Under the pieces are notes generated by a model. That model was not told the DNA's origin. It saw nothing but the letters and a program-made list of their open reading frames with translations, and searched no databases. A DNA stretch of 64,000 bases from Dactylorhiza incarnata (taxonomy: Eukaryota > Streptophyta > Magnoliopsida > Asparagales > Orchidaceae). Every line of letters starts with the position of its first letter. Position 1 is the stretch's first letter. This document shows, in pieces, positions 1 to 9,171 of the stretch. The stretch is taken from positions 13,540,001-13,604,000 of the forward strand of contig JAWHQI010000005.1 of NCBI GenBank assembly GCA_033032865.1, read 5' to 3'. The translations under genes were made by a program, and so were the position numbers.

Positions 1-574
1 ATATAGCCGTTGCAGGCAATAAAGAATTTAGCCGTTGCAGAAGAGTCAAAGACGGCATATTATATTCCCAAGGAATCAGAATTAAAGAGCCTTTATCTCT
101 TTCCTTTTTCCCGGGCAAGAATTCAAAAGGACCTCTCTCCAAAATTATATATAGAGAGAAGAGCAGGGAAAAGAAGAGATGTGCATATAGAAGACACAAC
201 AGAAATACAGAGCACATCTATTCTTCATTCTTGCTAATTTCTTCTTGCAAATCACATACATCCTGAGACATCAATCACTACCATTTGCTCAGGATCATCA
301 CTGCAGAAGAAAAAGAAGTCTTTGTACAATCTAGAGAAGAAGCTCTATCCACAAGCTGTCATCAACCTAAACCAGACAGGGGGAGCCTTCTTCATCATCA
401 CAATCAAGATCCATATTCAACTTAAAATTAGGATCTTGAAGAGTCTTCTTATACAGAGAAGAACAACATATTTTTGTTTTCTTTTATTCCTTTACTCCAC
501 CTTGTACAGGGTTATAACTCCCTTCAAAAGTTAACTCCTGGTGACAGGGCACTACAGATTTCTATTTTTCAGAT

Positions 575-1354
575 CCACCATTTTGTAATTTGGATAATTT
601 TGATTTATGGCAAGTTAGAATTAATCTATTTATGAATGACATAGATGAAGATATATATAAATCTATTTTGACGGGAACTACATCTTCAACTTCTTCATCT
701 GATGATCAGGAAAGGCTGAAAAGTGTTGATGCCATGGCCATGGAGATATTGGCTAAATCAATGTCAAAAGAAATTTCTCTTAAAGTGGTTGATTGCACTT
801 CAGCAAAGGCTATCTGGAAATCCCTCTCTAGGATGGTAAATAAATCCATTCCTACTTCTTCTTTCACTAACTGTATTTATGATGCAGAACCATCAACCAA
901 ACTAAGTGAAGAAGAAAATGAAGAAGAGCACAGAGCTAGAGCTTTCTGCATGATGGCCCTATATGGCTCATACCAAAATCCAGATGCAAAAGCTGAAACA
1001 GAAAAGGTAAATGAGGTAATTTCAATTCACAACCCTACCTCAAAAAATTACAAATCTGTCCTTAAGATAATATTTACAGATTCAAACAAAGAAATTAAAA
1101 AGAAGTTAACAAACATAAACTATTTAACTTGTGTAAATAATAAATCTGAAGAAAATTCAAAAGCACAAAATACATCAATTAAGGCTAAATTGCATAATGA
1201 TTATCAAGAAAAATTTAAAATAATATCAAACATATATTTTAATGACTACAAAAGAAAACTTTCAATAAGTATCAAAAATCAAATTTTAAGGTTCTTAAAA
1301 CATATATTTCCAAAAGAACTTTCTAAATGGTATCAAAAAGTTTTTCACCATTAA
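575..1354 (+). pseudogene. Copia gag remnant (UBN2-like), no AUG visible
   Basis: The frame is open through 1354. The first ~140 codons resemble Copia gag (UBN2/DUF4219 type): an N-terminal FDLWQVRINLF segment, like the N/F-x-x-W-x-x-x-M/I start of these proteins, then a helical part containing AKAIWKSLSRM. After about position 1010 the frame turns into AT-rich, Lys/Asn/Ile-rich sequence with no family resemblance and no zinc knuckle, so the real gag similarity probably ends there. No ATG begins the similarity; a TTG lies at 590. Gag would form the retrotransposon particle in the cytoplasm. I take this as a remnant rather than an expressed gene. Confidence 0.5.
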
Positions 1355-1732
1355 ACTCCATTCCTAATTAAATAAGCAAACATAAATTCATTTGAATGTA
1401 AAAGTGTCAGATAACTTCAATGTTCTTACAGATCTTCTCCAAATTATGTTGAGCATTCTATTGTAGTTGCATGGATTAGAAATAATCAGAAGCACTGAGT
1501 GTGAGTCTCTTCTGATAAGGGGATTCTTAAAGAAGGAAGGTACCAGACAAAATCCTTATTCCTTAAAATTCATTAAAGGTTGCTGCAATTAAAAATTTTA
1601 ATTTAGAACTTAAGAAATCAAAATCTAGGAAAGCAGAGTTGCTCAAATAATTTTAAAAGGATGAAAAATTATTAAAGCCAAGTGAAAGAGAAAAGGAGAA
1701 TATAAAAATTAAAACTGTCGGCATCCTAAACC

Positions 1733-1801
1733 AAATAGGGGGAGACCACCAGGCAACTAGTTTTAATTTGATTTAGCATCCCAACACAAATAGGGGGAGA
1801 T
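1733..1801 (+). promoter_or_regulatory. Doubled polypurine tract of Copia G
   Basis: AAATAGGGGGAGA occurs at 1733-1745 and again at 1788-1800. The second copy directly precedes the LTR, as expected for the plus-strand primer site. A looser version (ACAGGGGGAG) lies near 376-385. Each is preceded by similar sequence (CCTAAACCA, CCCAACACA), so a short segment ending in the PPT seems duplicated. Confidence 0.65.
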
Positions 1802-2096
1802 TGTTGGCACCTTATCAACAACCTCCTAGTGGATTCCTACCAGTGGGTAGAAGAGTAGATGTACCCAGTTGAGGGGAACTACTATACATCTTGTGTCATC
1901 TGGATTGCTTGATTTTTGTTTGTTTTTGTTTTATTTCCTGTGCTGTGTTTATTTATATGCACTCTAACTATTTGATTTTATTACTCGTACAGAAATCACC
2001 AAACTCATATATATAAATATATATCACTCACTTTGAAATTAACAAATTAAGCAAGATCTTTTAATAAGATAAATAAGAACTAAACCTCCACTTTCA
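1802..2096 (+). repeat. LTR of Copia G (about 295 bp)
   Basis: Starts TGTTGGCACC directly after a polypurine tract and ends CTTTCA two bases before a primer-binding site, giving TG...CA termini. An ATATATAAATATATAT TATA-like tract lies near 2011-2028. Having a PPT on its left and a PBS on its right is odd: it fits a tandem LTR-internal-LTR-internal arrangement or recombination between elements. Confidence 0.65.
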
Positions 2097-2158
2097 ATTG
2101 GTATCAGAGGTGCTGATTTTATTACTTCATTTTCTAGCACCTGATACTCAATTGAACC
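2093..2158 (+). other. Initiator-Met PBS inside a near-perfect inverted repeat
   Basis: TGGTATCAGAGG at 2099-2110 matches the primer-binding site complementary to the 3' end of initiator tRNA-Met. The LTR tip plus PBS (TTCAATTGGTATCAGAGGTGCT) reappears inverted at about 2136-2157 as AGCACCTGATACTCAATTGA. The arms match at about 20 positions with a 1-nt and a 2-nt indel, around a spacer of about 20 nt. After this point no similarity to G continues. Confidence 0.6.
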
Positions 2159-3495
2159 ACTCTCACATCCCATTATAGTTCCTAGTACCATAGAGAGCCC
2201 CTTACAGGGTAATCCTCGGGAAGTCCAAGATTAACCATAAACTGGTGGAGTAATATGTTGTACAAGATTAACTTAATAATGCACACACCCACACCCCGTG
2301 GTTTCGTGAGGATAGTTGGTTTGGTCTTACGAGCGGTAGGCTCGTGGTTGAAGTAGCGGACTAGTTAGTCCGGTGAGCTTGTGACTCAGTAGTGCTTGTT
2401 GGTGCGGACGGGTTGGTTCGGCGAGCCGGTGGCTCGGAAGGTTATGATGACGGGCAAGTTAGGCCGGGGAGTTTATGGCTCGGGATATAGTAGAACATGT
2501 TTGCATGTGCATGAAGGTGGTGGGTCTTCGGTATTGGACGGTCGTTCACACCGACGTCAATACGTTGACTCGGCGAGTGTGGAATTTGCACTAGCCATAA
2601 AAGTCTGGTGGTCCAGCCAGTAAGAGTAGGCAGATGCTCCACGGTTTTGCATTGAGGCGTATGATAGGTCTAGGTTAGGTAGTATGAATACCAACCTAGA
2701 GGTGGGCGAGGCCCAACCCACCGCTTCTGTTTGCCACTACGGGAGTATCCTGGCAGTCTTGCTAGCTCCAAAAAGGGGGAACTAAAGGTCTGTGCGCATA
2801 GAGTCGAAGTGTGTGAGTTGCACTTGTATGAACATAACATAAACTGCATAACTCTGCAAGTCATGGCATAAACATTTCATACCCCTACCCCTATCATATA
2901 AGTCGGTTATGGGACTTCTTATACGATAGGCCTTGCTAAATGACCCCTTGGTCTTTAGGTTTGTATGGGCATTCCTATAGATCAATGGTTACTTTTCTAC
3001 TATATACATGTCTTTACTTAGTGCACTTTACTTAGTCTTTACCTGCTCTTACTATGCTCTTTTACTGCTTCAATTATATATATATATATATACATGTGTA
3101 GTGTAGACATTCCCTGTACCCCTGTCACCTGTTATTGTTTATACCCCTTGCTGTCCTCCGCTTCATCATCCCACTCGGTTCCTAGGAGCCATTGGGGGAG
3201 GGGTGGGGAACATAAGGCTTAGTCTTTTTGACTAACGGTCAGTGGACCATATCATTTTAGGGGACCGAGGAGATGTTGTAGCACCAGAGGCCAGTGCAGA
3301 CGGAGGCGAGCCAGTCTAGTACAGGAGCACCAGATTCAGGATCAGTGAGTGATTGGTAGTTAGCTTCCGCGAGTGACCTTGTAGTGAGGATATGATGTAC
3401 AGGGCATGAGCCCTTTATTATTGTTATCTTTTTTATTTCAGTTACTCTCTGTGGACATTTACCATTTATGGTTTTATATATTTCCTGTGATGTTG
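2159..3495. other. Unassigned repeat-like DNA with an Athila UTR-like fragment
   Basis: No gene is supported. At 2167-2232 the sequence (ATCCCAT...CCTAGTACC...GGGAAGTCCAAGA) is related to the 90-bp module found twice in element D (24198-24288, 30074-30163), so this is probably Athila-derived. A (TA)n microsatellite lies at about 3075-3092. The stretch 3160-3480 (CCACTCGGTTCCTAGG, then a purine-rich GACCGAGGAGATG segment) looks like the downstream part of a Gypsy LTR, but I cannot place it. The short frames here look like chance. Confidence 0.4.
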
Positions 3496-3719
3496 ACTTG
3501 AGCTTTTCTATATGTTCAAATATACTTTTCTTCTTCTGTGATCGATATGGCCGGCAGGATCGGCGTTTTGTAGTGGCGACCTTCCCGAGTGAGGGTGTCA
3601 CCGCAAAGCGGCGATTCTGGGCATAAGACCCGGGTTTTTGAAAGAAAAAAAAGGGTCTTACATAAGGTATGGAATGCGCGTCTTGAAAGCCCGGGAACGT
3701 TGGGAGAAAACCCGCCAAA

Positions 3720-4285
3720 ATTTATCAATTTGCATTACATGCCCCCTGGTCACGCATGTAATCAGGGGCGTGTCTTGATCGAGTCAGAGAAAGGCTAAAA
3801 ATAGTAGGAGCGGGAGTCATTCTGGTAGTTGCAGGAGAAGTCATGCCCCTGGGTCACGCCCGTGACCCAGGGCGCGTAAGCTGGAACCGTACTGCGGCAG
3901 CAACTGCTTGTATTGAATGCTTGTCGGCGAGTCACGCCTGTAACCTGAAGATCACGCCTCCAGGTCATGCTCGTGACCTTGGTCATGTAATATTAATATG
4001 ACGTGGCAAAGGCTTGTGGGAGTTGAAAGTAGAACATGGCCGTGACACAGGTGATTCCCCCAGGTCACGTCCGTGACCTGGGGCGTGTACTGAGGAATTT
4101 TGCAGATTTGTTCTAGCATTTCCCCTATAGATGTTTGTGTGCTTGAATTTTTTATTAGCAGTCCCAGATTACCTGAAAATACAAAAGAAAGAAAATAGGA
4201 TATATATTAAACTAAAATTATATAAAAACTAATTAATTACTACTAAAATATTATAAAAAAAATAACTATAAATAATGTATTATCA
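3720..4285 (-). repeat. Athila-type LTR fragment (tandem copy 1)
   Basis: Read on the minus strand, an LTR start TGATAATACATT lies at 4285. The segment holds several GGTCACGyCCGTGACC-like palindromes (for example near 3853-3870 and 4063-4079), the same motif that marks the LTRs of D and E. The AT-rich stretch before 4285 resembles the 5' end of the E LTR. Similarity fades to the left and I cannot fix the other edge. It appears to be a broken LTR lying in the 3' region of Tat element F. Confidence 0.5.
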
Positions 4286-4333
4286 GATGCCCTTTGCCAG
4301 CTATCAATGTCCCAAGGATAGATATATCGTTAG

Positions 4334-4660
4334 GAGGGAGAGCTGGGCTTCTTGAGAAGTGAAGTGGATAGGTTGTCATCAGCGGAGCAGAGCATCGAAG
4401 AGACCAAAGCTGCGGGGGTTTCCGAGTATAAGGACTCCTTAGCTTTTGTGGAGGAGCGGTTCCGAATTTCAGAGGAGCTTCGTGCTGAGATCATGACTAA
4501 GGAGGTGGAGCCATTGCTAGAGGATGAGTGCGAGGTCGCCTTTTAGAGGGGCATTAAGAAGAATCTCCGTATGATGGAGAGGAAATTCAGGTGTGGTATT
4601 ATTGGTCTTCGAATAAGGGACCTCTCGGAGGATAATCGTTCCGATGTATCTGAGGACTGA
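4334..4660 (+). pseudogene. Antisense ORF remnant of Tat element (copy 1)
   Basis: A plus-strand frame (opposite to the F pol) reads from 4334 to a TGA at 4658-4660, interrupted by TAG at 4544. The peptide is hydrophilic, rich in Glu, Arg and Ser, and predicted helical (SSAEQSIEETKAAG, RISEELRAEIMTKEVEP). Extra ORFs antisense to pol, between pol and the 3' LTR, have been reported in some Tat-lineage elements, and the acidic helical character fits the C-terminal part of such proteins. That assignment is inference from position and composition; no catalytic motif is visible. Confidence 0.4.
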
Positions 4661-4840
4661 TTTTTGCCTCTGTTGTATGTAATGCTTATGTCTTGTTGCT
4701 TTCTTTTTTTGTATGTAGTTTATTTCTTCTATGTATAGTGTTGCGATGACGCTATTGTATCTTGTAACTCCATTGTTCTATGCAGTGTGTATTCTTGTGT
4801 GTACCTAGTAACTCCATTGTTTTAGTTGTTTTTTAAGCGG

Positions 4841-5774
4841 TGGCCGGGGGGATTGGCCCTAGAGTTGGCAGTGAAGAGCGTATGCGTTCAAACCACTAGA
4901 GACCATGAGAGGGGCAGGCCCTTATGGTGTCGTGACTGACTGCGGTGGTAAAAGTAAATGCGTTTGAGATGGCAGTGCGTGATCAGGGGGACTGGCCCCA
5001 TAGTTGTCGTTAAAGAGTGTACGCGTTCAAAACATTGGCGATCGTGAGAGGGGCAAGCCCGTACGGTGTCGTGACCTACTACGGCGATGAAGAGCGAATG
5101 TGTTCAAGCTGATAGTACATGGTCAGTGGGGACTGAACCCAGAGTTATCGGTGAAGAGCGTATGCGTTCAAACCATTGGCGACCGTGAGAGGGGTAGGCC
5201 CTTACTGTGTTGTGACCTACTGCGATGGAAAAAAGCAAATGCATTTGAGTTGGCAGTGCATGGTCAGGGGGACTAGCCCTAGAGTTGTCGGTGAAGAGCG
5301 CATGCGTTCAAACCATTGCCGACCATGAGAGAGGAAGGCCCTTACGATGTCGTGACCTACTATGGTGGCGAAGAGTGAATGTGTTTGAGCCGGCAGTGCG
5401 TGGTCAGGAGGGACTGGCCCCACAGTTGTTGGTGAAGAGTATATGCATTCAAACAGTTGGCGACCGTGACAGGGGTAGGCCCTTACGGAGCCTTGACCTA
5501 CTGCAGTTCATGGTCTGGGGAGACTGGCCCCAGAGTTGTCGGTTAAGAGCATGTGCATTCAAACCATTAGTGATCATGAGAGGGGCAGGCCCTTACGGTG
5601 TCGTGGCTTACTGCGGTGGCAAAGAGCGAATGTGTTTGCGCCGACAGTGCAGGGTCAGGGTGGATTGTCCCAAAAGTTGTCGGTGAAGAGCGTACGCGTT
5701 CAATCCGTTGGCGACCGTGAGAGGGGAAGGCCCTTACAGTTTTATGGCCTACTGCGGCGCCGAAGAGTGAATGG
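4841..5774. repeat. 140-bp minisatellite, 7 units (copy 1)
   Basis: The anchor GCGTTCA/GCATTCA falls at 4884, 5023, 5164, 5304, 5445, 5555 and 5696, giving spacings of 139, 141, 140, 141, 110 and 141 bp. Each unit also carries GACCGTGAGAGGGG(C/T)AGGCCC and a TACTGCGGTGG-like block. The array lies directly downstream of the Tat integrase stop (minus strand), the 3' UTR position where tandem arrays are known in Tat/Ogre elements. Several spacings are multiples of three, which leaves open frames, but I do not regard it as coding. Confidence 0.9.
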
Positions 5775-5885
5775 AATTACATTTGCTTAAACACAGGTGT
5801 AGGTGCTAAAACATGGTTTTCATTGCAGAAAGTTAGCCTGCGCGAGTGGAAGCTCGCGACTTTTTAGATACCAAAAAGAAAAAAT

Positions 5886-6781
5886 TTACTGATAAAAATG
5901 GCACAGGTTATGCGTGTTCCAAGTGCGTGATAGTGTCTTTCCTTCCACCACCCTAAGCTCGTACATCCTAGGCTTCACAAGTACAGTGACCACGCATGGT
6001 CCCTCCCAAGTTGGAAAGAGCTTGTCCTTTTGTTGTCCCTTTCTAGCTGCTTTCATGTTGTGTAGGACGAGATCTCTGACATTGATTCGCTATGGCTTCA
6101 CCCTTCGATCGTAGGTCCAAGTAAAGTTCCTTTGGTAGATGGCGATGCATTGGGAAGCCATATCCCTAACTTCATCATTCTTTTCGGGGTCGAAAGTCAT
6201 CACCCAGATACTTGGGACACCAGTGTCGATTGGAATGACAACTTCTGTGCCATAGCAGAGATTGTACAGGGTTTCTCTGGTTGGAGACCTTTCCGTGGTG
6301 CGGTATGCCCACAGTACATTCAGGAGTGCGTTTACCGATCGCCCCTACCTCCTACAGGCGTGACTTGAGCCCTTTTAGAATGGTGTGGTATGTTACTTCA
6401 ACCTGACCATTCGTTTATGAGTGAGCTATAGTTGTGTGGAATAGGTTGATTTTCAGGTCATCGCACATCTTTGTGAATTACTTCCCCATGAACTGAGTCT
6501 CGTTGTCGGCGACGATTACTACTAGGATTCCAAAGCGACAAATGATGTTCTTCCACATGAATTGCTTGTCATTTTCTTCAGTGATTTTTATGAGGGGTTC
6601 AGCTTCTACCCACTTGGTAAGTAATCAATAGCTTTGATGGTGAACTTCCTTTGGCCAGATTCCATAAGGAGGGGACCAAGGAGATCAATTCCCCATTGTG
6701 CAAATGGTCAGGCGCCTTGGAGTGTTGTGAGCATATCTGGGGGTTGATGAGGGACATTTGCGTGAAGCTGACAGCATTTAC
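5886..6781 (-). pseudogene. Tat integrase, C-terminal part, truncated duplicate
   Basis: Minus-strand translation, with stops and frame changes, gives a decayed Tat-lineage integrase core and C-terminal region: KWVEAEPLIKITEE, KNIICRFGI, a degraded NGQVEVT segment, then a tail ending NLCHFYQ before TAA at 5886-5888. The zinc-finger region and everything upstream are missing because the tandem-duplication breakpoint at 6781 cuts the gene. It cannot be functional. Confidence 0.75.
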
Positions 6782-7005
6782 ACTTGAGCTTTTCTATATG
6801 TTCAAATATACTTTTCTTCTTCTGTGATCGATATGGCCGGCAGGATCGGCGTTTTGTAGTGGCGACCTTCCCGAGTGAGGGTGTCACCGCAAAGCGGCGA
6901 TTCTGGGCATAAGACCCGGGTTTTTGAAAGAAAAAAAAGGGTCTTACATAAGGTATGGAATGCGCGTCTTGAAAGCCCGGGAACGTTGGGAGAAAACCCG
7001 CCAAA

Positions 7006-7572
7006 ATTTATCAATTTGCATTACATGCCCCCTGGTCACGCATGTAATCAGGGGCGTGTCTTGATCGAGTCAGAGAAAGGCTAAAAATAGTAGGAGCGGG
7101 AGTCATTCTGGTAGTTGCAGGAGAAGTCATGCCCCTGGGTCACGCCCATGACCCAGGGCGCGTAAGCTGGAACCGTACTGCGGCAGCAACTGCTTGTATT
7201 GAATGCTTGTCGGCGAGTCACGCCTGTAACCTGAAGATCACGCCTCCAGGTCATGCTCGTGACCTTGGTCATGTAATATTAATATGACGTGGCAAAGTCT
7301 TGTGGGAGTTGAAAGTAGAACATGGCCGTGACACAGGTGATTCCCCCAGGTCACGTCCGTGACCTGGGGCGTGTACTGAGGAATTTTGCAGATTTGTTCT
7401 AGCATTTCCCCTATACATGTTTGTGTGCTTGAATTTTTTATTAGCAGTCCCAGATTACCTGAAAATACAAAAGAAAGAAAATAGGATATATATTAAACTA
7501 AAACTATATAAAAACTAATTAATTACTACTAAAATATTATAAAAAAAAATAACTATAAATAATGTATTATCA
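7006..7572 (-). repeat. Athila-type LTR fragment (tandem copy 2)
   Basis: Duplicate of 3720-4285, with TGATAATACATT starting at 7572 on the minus strand. Differs by a few substitutions and one extra A. Confidence 0.5.
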
Positions 7573-7620
7573 GATGCCCTTTGCCAGCTATCAATGTCCC
7601 AAGGATAGATATATCGTTAG

Positions 7621-7947
7621 GAGGGAGAGCTGGGCTTCTTGAGAAGTGAAGTGGATAGGTTGTCATCAGCGGAGCAGAGCATCGAAGAGACCAAAGCTGC
7701 GGGGGTTTCCGAGTATAAGGACTCCTTAGCTTTTGTGGAGGAGCGGTTCCGAATTTCAGAGGAGCTTCGTGCTGAGATCATGACTAAGGAGGTGGAGCCA
7801 TTGCTAGAGGATGAGTGCGAGGTCGCCTTTTAGAGGGGCATTAAGAAGAATCTCCGTATGATGGAGAGGAAATTCAGGTGTGGTATTATTGGTCTTCGAA
7901 TAAGGGACCTCTCGGAGGATAATCGTTCTGATGTATCTGAGGACTGA
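7621..7947 (+). pseudogene. Antisense ORF remnant of Tat element (copy 2)
   Basis: Tandem-duplicate of the 4334-4660 remnant with the same internal TAG. One C/T difference lies near its end, where copy 1 reads TTCCGATG and copy 2 TTCTGATG. Function unknown. Confidence 0.4.
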
Positions 7948-8126
7948 TTTTTGCCTCTGTTGTATGTAATGCTTATGTCTTGTTGCTTTCTTTTTTTGTA
8001 TGTAGTTTATTTCTTCTATGTATAGTGTTGCGATGACGCTATTGTATCTTGTAACTCCATTGTTCTATGCAGTGTGTATTCTTGTGTGTACCTAGTAACT
8101 CCATTGTTTTAGTTGTTTTTAAGCGG

Positions 8127-9060
8127 TGGCCGGGGGGATTGGCCCTAGAGTTGGCAGTGAAGAGCGTATGCGTTCAAACCACTAGAGACCATGAGAGGGG
8201 CAGGCCCTTATGGTGTCGTGACTGACTGCGGTGGTAAAAGTAAATGCGTTTGAGATGGCAGTGCATGATCAGGGGGACTGGCCCCATAGTTGTCGTTAAA
8301 GAGTGTATGCGTTCAAAACATTGGCGATCGTGAGAGGGGCAAGCCCGTACGGTGTCGTGACCTACTACGGCGACGAAGAGCGAATGTGTTCAAGCTGATA
8401 GTACATGGTCAGTGGGGACTGAACCCAGAGTTATCGGTGAAGAGCGTATGCGTTCAAACCATTGGCGACCGTGAGAGGGGTAGGCCCTTACTGTGTTGTG
8501 ACCTACTGCGATGGAAAAAAGCAAATGCATTTGAGTTGGCAGTGCGTGGTCAGGGGGACTAGCCCTAGAGTTGTCGGTGAAGAGCGCATGCGTTCAAACC
8601 ATTGCCGACCATGAGAGAGGAAGGCCCTTACGATGTCGTGACCTACTATGGTGGCGAAGAGTGAATGTGTTTGAGCCGGCAGTGCGTGGTCAGGAGGGAC
8701 TGGCCCCACAGTTGTTGGTGAAGAGTATATGCATTCAAACAGTTGGCGACCGTGACAGGGGTAGGCCCTTACGGAGCCTTGACCTACTGCAGTTCATGGT
8801 CTGGGGAGACTGGCCCCAGAGTTGTCGGTTAAGAGCATGTGCATTCAAACCATTAGTGATCATGAGAGGGGCAGGGCCTTACGGTGTCGTGGCTAACTGC
8901 GGGGGCAAAGAGCGAATGTGTTTGCGCCGACAGTGCAGGGTCAGGGTGGATTGTCCCAAAAGTTGTCGGTGAAGAGCGTACGCGTTCAATCCGTTGGCGA
9001 CCGTGAGAGGGGAAGGCCCTTACAGTTTTATGGCCTACTGCGGCGCCGAAGAGTGAATGG
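8127..9060. repeat. 140-bp minisatellite, 7 units (copy 2)
   Basis: The same seven-unit array inside the second tandem copy, with the same short 110-bp unit. It carries several private substitutions, for example GGCAGGGCC in place of GGCAGGCCC near 8874. Confidence 0.9.
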
Positions 9061-9171
9061 AATTACATTTGCTTAAACACAGGTGTAGGTGCTAAAACAT
9101 GGTTTTCATTGCAGAAAGTTAGCCTGCGCGAGTGGAAGCTCGCGACTTTTTAGATACCAAAAAGAAAAAAT

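Larger units (their letters stand above)
1..1801 (+). mobile_element. Copia element G, internal region (partial)
   Basis: The window opens inside a Copia-type element read on the plus strand. A TATA-like tract lies near 149-157, followed by a leader, a gag-like segment from about 575, AT-rich non-coding DNA from about 1010, and a polypurine tract abutting the LTR at 1802. No protease, integrase or RT is recognisable, so this is either a gag-only non-autonomous element or a heavily deleted one. Whether 1-570 includes its 5' LTR is unclear: I found no second copy of the 1802-2096 LTR there. Confidence 0.6.
3496..6781. repeat. 3,286-bp direct tandem duplication, copy 1
   Basis: The whole segment recurs immediately at 6782-10067 at an offset of 3286-3287 bp. 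I count about 19 differences by eye, including single-base A and T indels, so roughly 99.4% identity. Copy 1 is the outer, truncated copy: its right end stops in the integrase frame and joins the start of copy 2. The left junction (TTG-ACTTGAGC), the middle junction (TTTAC-ACTTGAGC) and the right end (TTTAC-ACTTTTGG) share only ACTT, a 4-bp microhomology. Confidence 0.95.

Noticed and set aside
4841..5774. CRISPR-like appearance of regularly spaced repeats
   Set aside because: Units are contiguous 140-bp tandem repeats without unique spacers, in plant nuclear DNA.
8571..8972. Repeat-encoded frame of 133 codons in the 140-bp arrays
   Set aside because: Unit lengths of 139, 140 and 110 bp break the frame and there is no start context; it is minisatellite DNA.
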